From: an uncultured Bacilli bacterium
Lineage (GTDB): Bacteria > Bacillota_I > Bacilli_A > RFN20 > CAG-449
Assembly (NCBI GenBank): GCA_947591215.1
Contig: CANQCZ010000016.1
Span: 1-33,149, forward strand
DNA: 33,149 bases
Direction: 5' to 3'
Shown: piece by piece, positions 8,576 through 16,210 of the stretch
How the letters are laid out: each line of letters begins with the position of its first letter
Position numbering within the stretch: the stretch's first letter is position 1
Translations under genes and position numbers: made by a program
Notes under the pieces: model-generated
What the model was told of the DNA's origin: nothing
The model's database searches: none
What the model saw: the letters and a program-made list of their open reading frames with translations, nothing else

Positions 8576-8932
8576 AAGAATTAATGATGAATATTAGTAA
8601 TCGCATATTTATAAATAAAATTAAGTTAAGCAAATTTACTTAGAAATATCGAAATTTTTTTATAAATATATTAATCATTAGATAATATTATGATACACCT
8701 TAACATAACAACATTTAATTTTGCAAAAATACTGTTATAATTTATTACATTCTATTAAAAGATAGTCAATGAATTTTTTCTCTATCTTGAAAATCGAACT
8801 TACCTTTGCATAAATTTTTGTTTTTCAAATTTTTCTACTTTAAAGCACTAAAAGAAATTTTTAATCATATATTATTTTTTTTATCCCTTTTTTACTATAA
8901 GTAGGCATATAATGTTTAAGGAAGTGTCATCA
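8576..8932. other. Divergent intergenic region with a candidate MATE promoter
   Basis: About 350 bp of AT-rich DNA. A perfect extended -10 (TGT TATAAT, hexamer 8736-8741, plus strand) is the best promoter for the MATE gene; its -35 is weak. The resulting leader of about 180 bases contains a 7-bp hairpin, AAGATAG (8759-8765) with CTATCTT (8782-8788), lacking a T tail, so it is not a terminator. A second TATAAT lies at 8908-8913. No gene was seen. Confidence 0.45.
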
Positions 8933-10384
8933 GTGAAACAAAGTTTTTTTAGAAAAATATTTACTCCGATAAATTTACGTGAAGGTAAGGAATGGAAAAG
9001 TATATTAATCTTCAGCATTCCGATTATTATCTCCTTTATTTTGCAACAATTATATGTATTAAGCGATGCAATGATTTGTGGTCAAGCTTTATCTAGCGAT
9101 GAAGTTGCCGGAGTGAATGATGTTTATTCGTTAACTTTTGTATTTTTGCAATTTTCTTTCGGATGCACTGCCGGATTTTGCGTTATCACTTCTTCACGAA
9201 TTGGAAAAAACGACGAACAAGGCATTCGCCATTCGTTTGCGTCTCAAATTATTTTGTGCATCTTAATTTCAATCTTTTTAATGATAACTGCAACTTCTCT
9301 CCTTAATTATCTTTTATCAATAATTAACGTAACCCCTCAAAACAAAGGTGTTTACACTGCCGCTTATCAATATTGCTTTGTAATTTTTATCGGAATATTT
9401 GCCCAAATTTTTTATAACATGATCTGTTCTATTTTGAGAAGTATCGGCGATTCTATTACTCCGCTTTTGTTTTTATTGATGTCAACAATTCTCAATATTA
9501 TTCTCGATATTATTTTTATTGTATCGTTTAAATGGGGCGTAATCGGTGCTGCCTTAGCTACTATCTTTGCTCAAAGTTTAAGTACAATACTTTGTTTTAT
9601 TTATACATTTAAAAAGTACAAACAATTTAGATTGCACAAAGCAGATTTTATGTTTCCCATAAATGAATTATGGATTCACTTTAAGCAAGGATTTCCTTTA
9701 GGTTTTCAGTTTTCTCTCTTAGCAATCGGAATCATCTTTATGCAAGGATCGATTGTTTCTTATGATCTTTTACCAAATGGTGATATGGTTTTTAATAATC
9801 CGGCACAAAATGGATTTGGAGCCGCTAATAAAGTCAAAAGTTTTATGATGTCGCCAATTAGCGCTTTAGGAACGGCGTTAGTCAGTTTTAATGCTCAAAA
9901 TTTAGGCGCTAAAAATTACGATCGCATCAAAAAAGGAACTTTGCAAAGTATCCTTATTGTTTTTGTAATGTATATCATTATTCTTCTTTGCGGTTTATTA
10001 TTTACTATTAACGGTAACTATCAATACATATTTTTAAGTCCCGACAAAATTTCTAATGAATCAATTAAATTCGGAAATTATTTTCTCTATATCGATTTAT
10101 CTTTATTTTTTATTCTTGGCATCATGTTCGTCTTCCGGAATGGGGTACAAGGTATTGCTAAATCACACTACACTTTATTGGCAGGATTATTTGAATTGAT
10201 CGCGAGAATTGCGTTATGTCTCACTCTACCTCCTTTAGTAAATGGAGGAAGCATCAATGCCTATGCATCCGATTGGTCATATTTAGTTCTTTGCTTAGCT
10301 GATCCTTTAGCTTGGTCCATGGCAATAGTTGCTCTTATTTATCCTTTTGTTCATTATATTATTTTAAAAAAATATGACAATTAA
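8933..10384 (+). CDS. MATE-family multidrug/cation exporter
   Basis: About 483 residues with roughly twelve transmembrane segments of the MATE (DinF/NorM-like) fold. MATE proteins export drugs or toxic metabolites in exchange for Na+ or H+. Typical features are an N-terminal IFSIPIIISFILQQLY helix, the GCTAGFCVITSSRIGKND loop in the first half and the matching FGAANKVKSFMMSPISALG...SFNAQNLGAKN segment that opens the second half. Start choice: AAGGAAG (8919-8925) sits seven bases before GTG 8933. An in-frame ATG at 8912 is possible (490 residues), but it overlaps a perfect TATAAT and has only a weak ribosome site. No regulator is adjacent and the substrate is unknown. Confidence 0.88.
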   Translation: MKQSFFRKIFTPINLREGKEWKSILIFSIPIIISFILQQLYVLSDAMICGQALSSDEVAGVNDVYSLTFVFLQFSFGCTAGFCVITSSRIGKNDEQGIRHSFASQIILCILISIFLMITATSLLNYLLSIINVTPQNKGVYTAAYQYCFVIFIGIFAQIFYNMICSILRSIGDSITPLLFLLMSTILNIILDIIFIVSFKWGVIGAALATIFAQSLSTILCFIYTFKKYKQFRLHKADFMFPINELWIHFKQGFPLGFQFSLLAIGIIFMQGSIVSYDLLPNGDMVFNNPAQNGFGAANKVKSFMMSPISALGTALVSFNAQNLGAKNYDRIKKGTLQSILIVFVMYIIILLCGLLFTINGNYQYIFLSPDKISNESIKFGNYFLYIDLSLFFILGIMFVFRNGVQGIAKSHYTLLAGLFELIARIALCLTLPPLVNGGSINAYASDWSYLVLCLADPLAWSMAIVALIYPFVHYIILKKYDN

Positions 10385-10444
10385 AAATTTTTGGCATTCA
10401 AAATACTTGTTTTATATATTAAAGTTTTTTTATTTTGCATAAAA

Positions 10445-10490
10445 AAACTGTTAAGAACTTTAGTCACTATAACCAATACCTTAACAGTTT
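10445..10490. terminator. Bidirectional terminator between MATE and GH16 genes
   Basis: AAACTGTTAAG (10445-10455) pairs with CTTAACAGTTT (10480-10490), an 11-bp perfect stem with a 24-base loop. An A run lies left and T run right, serving both convergent genes. Confidence 0.8.
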
Positions 10491-10498
10491 TACAATAA

Positions 10499-11938
10499 TT
10501 ATTGATAAACTCTTACATAATCAACGCTCATTGCTTGTGGAAAGCAATCATCAATATTGTAACCAGGCCATTGGCCTCCTACTGCCACATTTAACAAAAA
10601 GAAGAAATCCTTTTGAAATGCTTGACGTCCATCGTTTGTTGCAATTCCAAATGTAAAAGTTTTCACATTGTCGAGATAAAACACCATTTGTTTTTCATCC
10701 CATTCCATTCCATAAACATGATAATCAGTTCGATAATCGATATCATATCCGTTATTGCTTGAACTTTTATGCGATGCGTCATTCCAATGAACTGTGGTAT
10801 GTACCTTTTCTTCAATGTTAATTGCTTCCATAATATCAATTTCACCACATGATGGCCAATTTACTTGATCGATGTTAGCGCCTAACATCCAAAAAGCCGG
10901 CCAAATCCCCATCATTCGCGGTAATGCAAGACGGGCTTCAACATAACCATAATGGAAACTGAACTTTCCTTTGGTAATCATACGGGAAGAAGTATAATTA
11001 AAATTTCCGAATCGTTCGTTTAAAGCCGTAATTTTTAAAGAACCATTATTAACTGTGGCATTTTCTTTACGATAATATTGCTGTTCATTATTGCCCCAAC
11101 CCCAATTGCCGTTTCCTAATTCAAAAGTCCACTTACTTTCATCAACGCTATTTCCGTTAAATTCATCGTTCCAAACGAGAGTTCGATTATGACTGGTTGT
11201 CGGTGCCGGAGTAATGGTTCCATCTAACCCTACACAGGGAACAATTTTAGCATTATATCCTAGTAAAGACGGATTGCTGATTGTAATTTGATGTAGGGCA
11301 TTTGTTTCTCCATCGATTTTACCAAGCATAAAACCATAAAGATATGGAAGATGATTGGTTCCCGGCGTTGCAATGAATTCCTTTCTATAATGGTATTGCA
11401 CGTTGGCTAAAACTTCAAAGGTTTCATTAATTAAATATCGTGAATAATATATAGCTTCTTGAATGATAAAATTGATCTTTCTTGAAACTGAACTAGTAAT
11501 TAAAAAGTCTACTATGTAACTTTCATTATCAACAAGGATTATTCCATCTTGTTTTACTTGAACGGAATAATTTTCTTTTGCATTGTTATTATCAACTTGT
11601 AATTTTAAAATACCTTCGCCATTTTCAATGGTATTCAAAACACAATCATCATCACTTGAAATAACCCATGAATCTAAAGTTGTAAAACTAGTATTTTCCA
11701 AAAGTTCATCTTTTCTTTCTTCTTTAATTGAAGTATCTGAAAGATTATTTGAATCTGAGGTATTTTCTTCTAAAGAACTAGAAAATCCGCTGGATATTTC
11801 TCCATTTAAAGAAGAATCAAATGAATTTGAAGTAGAATTTGATAAGATAGAAGTAGGATTTAAATCAGATTTACACGAGCCTAAAGAACCTAATAGAATT
11901 GCTATCGGCATCAAATTTTTAATTAATCTTTTAATCAT
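10499..11938 (-). CDS. GH16 endo-β-glucanase (laminarinase-type) lipoprotein
   Basis: 479 residues. Lipobox GSLGSC gives lipidated Cys22; a Ser/Asn-rich linker follows. Residues about 85-240 look like a CBM4/9-type β-sandwich. The GH16 domain (about 253-479) begins LVWNDEFNG and has the catalytic motif GEIDIME, with Glu366 as nucleophile and Glu371 as acid/base, then HTTVHW and the closing VDYVRVYQ. Such enzymes cut β-1,3 or β-1,3/1,4 glucans; the insertion GIWPAFWMLG and the short motif spacing favour the laminarinase side. The start at 11938 is chosen because AGGAGG lies six bases before it; an upstream TTG (11944) abuts the Shine-Dalgarno. It is the second gene of a locus with the CBM lipoprotein and likely degrades glucan at the cell surface. 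Confidence 0.93.
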   Translation of the reverse strand: MIKRLIKNLMPIAILLGSLGSCKSDLNPTSILSNSTSNSFDSSLNGEISSGFSSSLEENTSDSNNLSDTSIKEERKDELLENTSFTTLDSWVISSDDDCVLNTIENGEGILKLQVDNNNAKENYSVQVKQDGIILVDNESYIVDFLITSSVSRKINFIIQEAIYYSRYLINETFEVLANVQYHYRKEFIATPGTNHLPYLYGFMLGKIDGETNALHQITISNPSLLGYNAKIVPCVGLDGTITPAPTTSHNRTLVWNDEFNGNSVDESKWTFELGNGNWGWGNNEQQYYRKENATVNNGSLKITALNERFGNFNYTSSRMITKGKFSFHYGYVEARLALPRMMGIWPAFWMLGANIDQVNWPSCGEIDIMEAINIEEKVHTTVHWNDASHKSSSNNGYDIDYRTDYHVYGMEWDEKQMVFYLDNVKTFTFGIATNDGRQAFQKDFFFLLNVAVGGQWPGYNIDDCFPQAMSVDYVRVYQ

Positions 11939-11963
11939 ATCCAACCTCCTATTTTATATTCAT

Positions 11964-11995
11964 AAAGGCTTAGAGAAAGGATTCTCTAAGCCTTT
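11964..11995 (-). terminator. Strong intercistronic hairpin upstream of the GH16 gene
   Basis: AAAGGCTTAGAGAA (11964-11977) and its perfect complement (11982-11995) form a 14-bp stem with a 4-base loop. On the minus strand the T tail is short (TTT then ATGAA), and no clear promoter fits in the 20 bp between it and the GH16 ribosome site. It may be a leaky terminator or mRNA-stabilising stem that sets GH16 expression below that of the upstream gene. Confidence 0.75.
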
Positions 11996-12024
11996 TTAAT
12001 TAGTAAAAGCGACTTAGTTAAAAA

Positions 12025-14052
12025 CTAAGCAATGGTAATATAATTACTATAGTCAGACCATTCAGAATCTAAAGTCGTAACTCCATCTCCTTTGGCACGA
12101 ACTCTAACGGCATATTCTCCGCTTCCTAATTCATTGAAATCGATCACTCCGCCATTACCGATTTCCGAAATTGTCTTTAAAACAGATTTTTCTTGATTGA
12201 CAATTTCAACTTCAAATGTATTTGCGCCGGTGACTGGAGCAAATGCCACAACATATTTATTTGGTTGATCAGGAAGTGGATTTAAAACTAAACCAACTGG
12301 AGTTTCGAATTTTACTGCTGTTTTAGGCTCACTCCATTGAGGATTTTTAATTTTCAAGGTCACTTCTTGACTCAAAGCATATTCGGAACTAACGACTAAT
12401 TTGAAAGACGCATTATAGGAAGGACCTTCCGTATATTCTACTTCAATTTCATTTTCACCAACTTGAAGTGTTTTTTCAACGCCGTTAATTGTTACATTAC
12501 CGGCAAAACTTGAATCTAATTTAAAACTTAATGCGTAACGTGTACCTTCCGTTAAAGTAGTATTTTTATAAAAAACTTGGAATCCATAAGAACTACTTGG
12601 TCCTGTAGCTTGGAATTTAAATGTTGCGGTATCATTTAAAACCGAGGCTTCATTGACTGTAACATATGAAGCTTCTTGGATATTCCAATATGAATAAGTA
12701 TTCAAAAGCAATAAATCTTTATTTGGAAGATAATCCATGCCTTCGACACCGAAAGGAATATCTTCTTGTTCAGCTGGAGCTTGGAAAGTAATATCGCCGA
12801 CATTAGCGAATCCTTGTCCCATTTTCCAATCAGAATCAACTGAATCTTCACCATTACCTTTAGCGCGAACCTTAACTTTGTAGGCTCCGTCTTCTAAATC
12901 AGAAAAATCAACAGTTTCGCCCGGAGCTGAAATGCTAACTGGATCACCGACCGGCTCATTATTTTTGCCATCTAAAATTTGAACATCATAGCCATTAGCG
13001 TCTTGTACCGGAGCAAAAGCCACAATGTAATGATCCGTAGCATAATTCAAAACAACGCCTTCTGGAGCGGCGAGTTTTGTAGGAGCCAAGCTCCAATTGA
13101 GTTCACTAATTATAAAACTACCATTTTCAATCATTGTAACGGGGTCAGCCGTACCATTTATAAGATGCAACGATCCATTGTTACCACCTTTTTCGGTATA
13201 AGTCACCGCGATGTTATTGTCACCTTCTTCGATATCGAAAACTTGATCATTAACACGAATTTTTCCGGCAACCGATGAATTTAATTTAAAGGTCAAATTG
13301 TATGATTTACCGGCAGTTAATGAAGTATTCTTGTAGAATAATTGCATACTAAATCCGTTTGGCGCAGCATGTGATACCGATGACCAAGTGACATAGTAAA
13401 CGCCTGCTTGTTCATAAGCTTTTTCCATCGTGACATAGGAACAAAGCCAACCTTGATCATTCCAATAAGACATTTGATCATCCGGTAATGGATTATCGAC
13501 ATTATCACCTTGTTCCGCAAATACCATCTGATTCTTTTTAGCTTCTTGGTCAAGGACGGTAATGGTCTTAGTAGCAAATTTTGTATTATCTTCAACAGAA
13601 GTCGCTTTAATTACTACTTCTCCTGGAGCAACACCGGTGACACTACCGGTAGCAGAAACTGTAGCGGTCGTTGACGATTCACTTGTCCAAGTGACGCCTT
13701 GTGTAGATCCTTCAACATTCGCGGTCAATTGAATTGATTCACCGACTCTAACTGAATCATCACCGGAAATCGTAACACTAATCTCTATGGTAATTGATTC
13801 AGAAATAGAAGAATCTTGATCATCACTAGTGGTGTCTCCTTCAGTGCTATTTTCGCTAGAAGTCGTCTCTTCTATAACGGAAGATTCCACTTGACTATCG
13901 CTTTCACTACTAGTGGCTTGCGAGTGTGATTCGCTTGTTTCTTCATGAGAAGAATTTGAAGATGTGCTTCCGGTTTCGTTATTACAACCTGTTAAGGCTA
14001 CTCCCGCAAGCATCGTAACTGCTAATATCGAAAGCAGTTTTTTGTTTTTCAT
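12025..14052 (-). CDS. Multidomain glucan-binding-type lipoprotein (Ig-like, CBM-like, FN3)
   Basis: 675 residues. Lipobox LTGC gives lipidated Cys23; a long Ser/Glu/Thr linker runs to about 85. A bacterial Ig-like (Big_2) domain follows at about 88-166 (VRVGESIQLTANVEG...GVAPGEVVIKAT). Two copies of a two-part unit make up the rest: a CBM4/9-like β-sandwich (about 175-322 and 433-575) and an FN3-like domain (about 326-415 and 585-675). The copies share LFYKNTSLTAGKSYNLTFKL against VFYKNTTLTEGTRYALSFKL. No catalytic residues are evident, so a carbohydrate-binding scaffold is the likely role, delivering glucan to the GH16 enzyme encoded next. Its promoter carries catabolite and local control sites. 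Confidence 0.8.
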   Translation of the reverse strand: MKNKKLLSILAVTMLAGVALTGCNNETGSTSSNSSHEETSESHSQATSSESDSQVESSVIEETTSSENSTEGDTTSDDQDSSISESITIEISVTISGDDSVRVGESIQLTANVEGSTQGVTWTSESSTTATVSATGSVTGVAPGEVVIKATSVEDNTKFATKTITVLDQEAKKNQMVFAEQGDNVDNPLPDDQMSYWNDQGWLCSYVTMEKAYEQAGVYYVTWSSVSHAAPNGFSMQLFYKNTSLTAGKSYNLTFKLNSSVAGKIRVNDQVFDIEEGDNNIAVTYTEKGGNNGSLHLINGTADPVTMIENGSFIISELNWSLAPTKLAAPEGVVLNYATDHYIVAFAPVQDANGYDVQILDGKNNEPVGDPVSISAPGETVDFSDLEDGAYKVKVRAKGNGEDSVDSDWKMGQGFANVGDITFQAPAEQEDIPFGVEGMDYLPNKDLLLLNTYSYWNIQEASYVTVNEASVLNDTATFKFQATGPSSSYGFQVFYKNTTLTEGTRYALSFKLDSSFAGNVTINGVEKTLQVGENEIEVEYTEGPSYNASFKLVVSSEYALSQEVTLKIKNPQWSEPKTAVKFETPVGLVLNPLPDQPNKYVVAFAPVTGANTFEVEIVNQEKSVLKTISEIGNGGVIDFNELGSGEYAVRVRAKGDGVTTLDSEWSDYSNYITIA

Positions 14053-14068
14053 GTTTTACCTCCATTGA

Positions 14069-14088
14069 AACGGAAATCGATTTCCGTT
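14069..14088. promoter_or_regulatory. Perfect 20-bp palindromic operator
   Basis: AACGGAAATC followed by its exact reverse complement, with a central CG, as in LacI-family operators. It covers about +2 to +21 of the predicted transcript, between the -10 and the ribosome site, where a bound repressor would block transcription. No LacI-family gene is in this window. Confidence 0.75.
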
Positions 14089-14096
14089 CTAAAATA

Positions 14097-14125
14097 ATAA
14101 TATCCCTAAGTAGAAAAATTGTCAA
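14097..14125 (-). promoter_or_regulatory. Promoter of the glucan locus
   Basis: On the minus strand TTGACA (14120-14125), exactly 17 bp, TATTAT (14097-14102); predicted start near 14090. Confidence 0.88.
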
Positions 14126-14131
14126 TAAATA

Positions 14132-14147
14132 ATGTAAGCGATTACAT
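14132..14147. promoter_or_regulatory. CcpA catabolite-responsive element (cre)
   Basis: ATGTAAGCGATTACAT fits the cre consensus WTGNAARCGNWWWCA at every position. It is centred about 50 bp upstream of the predicted start, just beyond the -35. CcpA bound here could activate or repress depending on helical phasing; carbon-source control of a glucanase locus is the expected outcome. Confidence 0.75.
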
Positions 14148-14228
14148 CGAAGGACTTAACTTGCAACCAATGACTTATTTTAATAGTTAATTTCAGTTAA
14201 TTTAAATTTTTATACTTAAAACAAAAAG

Positions 14229-14254
14229 CGAGAGACATTTTTAATTATCTCTCG
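14229..14254 (-). terminator. Terminator of the ABC exporter operon
   Basis: CGAGAGA (14229-14235) pairs with TCTCTCG (14248-14254); the minus-strand RNA then reads CTTTTTG. It lies 30 bp after the stop of the second ABC gene. Confidence 0.75.
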
Positions 14255-14283
14255 TTTTGTAGGCAATATTTAAATTAATATAT

Positions 14284-16209
14284 TTATTCTAATTCAAACA
14301 TACCAGTATACAATTGATAATATTTACCTTTTTGTTTTATTAAATCCTCGTGGTCTCCTCGTTCAATGATGCGCCCGTGTTCTAACACCATGATTGCATT
14401 AGAGTTTTGCACAGTCGATAATCGATGGGCAATTACTAATACCGTACGTCCTTCCATCAATTTGTCGGTTCCTTTTTGAACTAATAATTCTGTTCGTGTA
14501 TCGATTGAAGAAGTCGCTTCATCAAGAATCATCACTGGAGTGTCAGCAACAGCGGCTCGAGCAATCGACAATAATTGCCGTTGTCCTTGAGAAAGATTAG
14601 CGCCGTCACCGCTTAACATCGTATTAAAGCCTTCCGGGAGTCGCATGATAAAATCGTAAGCATTGGCTATTTTAGCGGCTTCATATACCTCTTCATCGGT
14701 CGCATCCAAGCGTCCATAACGAATATTTTCCATGACCGTTCCCGTAAATAGGTTAGTGTCTTGCAAAACGATACCTAATGATCTTCTAAGATCATCTTTC
14801 TTGATTTTATTAATATTAATTCCGTCATATCGAATTTTTCCATCTGCAATATCGTAAAAACGATTTATTAAATTAGTAATTGTCGTTTTACCTGCACCCG
14901 TAGCGCCGACAAAGGCTATTTTTTGACCAGGACGCGCATAAATAGAAACATCATGCAGAACAAGTTTTTCCGGTACATATCCAAAATCAACGTGATCTAA
15001 AACGATATCACCCTGAAGTTTTACATATTCTAAAGTACCATCCTTGTGTGGATGCTTCCACGCATAAAATCTTGTTCTTTCATCGGTTTCTTCAAAAGTT
15101 CCATCATCGTGATATTTTATATGCACTAAAGTTACATATCCATCATCAACTTCGCTTTGTTCATCAAGTAACTCAAAAACTCTAGAAGCACCGGCAAGTC
15201 CCATAACAATAAATGTTACCTGTTGCGCAAAGTTATTGATATTGTTTGTAAACATTCTTGCCATCATTAAAAACGAAACAACAACACCATATCCGATGGG
15301 ACTAAATCCTGTAATAGTTAGATTCTGAACATTATCACTGTAAATTATAAGAATACTTCCGACGATAGCTACCAAAACATAAAGGAAATTCCCAATATTG
15401 CCCATAATCGGACCGACAATGTTACCATTGATATTACCTGTTGTCGCCACATCACACAAATGGTCATTCAATTTTTCAAAATCTTCGATTGATTTTTCTT
15501 CGTGACAGAAAACCTTGATTACTTTAAGACCATTGATTGATTCTTCAATCGACCCTTCGACAATTCCCAACGCTCTTTGTTGCTTGACAAAAAATTTTGC
15601 CGATTTTCCTCCGATAAATTTAGTATTTAAAAACATCATGACTGAACCGAGTAAAACGATTAATGTCAACCACACAGAATAAGAAAGCATAATAATCAAC
15701 AACGCCATCACCGTGAAAGATGTCTGAAATAAACTTGGTAAAGATTGACTCACTAATTGACGGATAGTATCCGTATCGTTAGTATAAATAGACATGATGT
15801 CGCCATGAGCATGGGTATCAAAATATTTAATTGGCAAGGTTTCCATGTGATCAAACATTTGAATTCTGATTGAATTCATAAATTGCTGAGTGGTAATTGC
15901 CATAATATAGTTCCAAAAGAAAGATCCTAGTAAGCTAGCAACATAAAATCCGCCCATTAAAATTAAAAGGGTTGAAAGCGGCAGATATCCCTCTTGTGAC
16001 AAAGTCCACGGATTTTGACCATTACGAATAGCAAATTCAATCGTATCGGTAATGTTTTTTACAAAAACCGATGAAGCAAAATTTCCAATGGCCATGACCA
16101 CAATACAAAACATCGAAATGATGATACGGCCTTTATACTCTTTGAAAAGCATTTTAATAAGACGCATTAAAGTCCCTTTTTTAGCTTTTGGTGTATTATA
16201 CTTTGCCAT
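14284..16209 (-). CDS. ABC exporter subunit with canonical ATP site (MdlB-like)
   Basis: 641 residues: six transmembrane segments (about 20-345) fused to an ATPase domain (about 400-641). Walker A GATGAGKTT (435-443), Q-loop VLQDTNLF, signature LSQGQ (539-543), Walker B MILDE with catalytic Glu564, and the switch His595 in IAHRLST. A 45-residue insertion (about 352-398, with ERTRFYAWKHPH) lies between membrane and ATPase domains; I recall this insertion from other Firmicutes exporters of the pair type. It forms a heterodimer with the product of the preceding gene and contributes the intact Walker B glutamate. The non-canonical signature LSQGQ faces the partner's degenerate site. The start at 16209 is preferred: GGAGG is 11 bases before ATG, whereas the GTG at 16221 overlaps the Shine-Dalgarno. 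One base separates it from the upstream stop. Confidence 0.92.
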   Translation of the reverse strand: MAKYNTPKAKKGTLMRLIKMLFKEYKGRIIISMFCIVVMAIGNFASSVFVKNITDTIEFAIRNGQNPWTLSQEGYLPLSTLLILMGGFYVASLLGSFFWNYIMAITTQQFMNSIRIQMFDHMETLPIKYFDTHAHGDIMSIYTNDTDTIRQLVSQSLPSLFQTSFTVMALLIIMLSYSVWLTLIVLLGSVMMFLNTKFIGGKSAKFFVKQQRALGIVEGSIEESINGLKVIKVFCHEEKSIEDFEKLNDHLCDVATTGNINGNIVGPIMGNIGNFLYVLVAIVGSILIIYSDNVQNLTITGFSPIGYGVVVSFLMMARMFTNNINNFAQQVTFIVMGLAGASRVFELLDEQSEVDDGYVTLVHIKYHDDGTFEETDERTRFYAWKHPHKDGTLEYVKLQGDIVLDHVDFGYVPEKLVLHDVSIYARPGQKIAFVGATGAGKTTITNLINRFYDIADGKIRYDGININKIKKDDLRRSLGIVLQDTNLFTGTVMENIRYGRLDATDEEVYEAAKIANAYDFIMRLPEGFNTMLSGDGANLSQGQRQLLSIARAAVADTPVMILDEATSSIDTRTELLVQKGTDKLMEGRTVLVIAHRLSTVQNSNAIMVLEHGRIIERGDHEDLIKQKGKYYQLYTGMFELE

Positions 16210-16210
16210 A

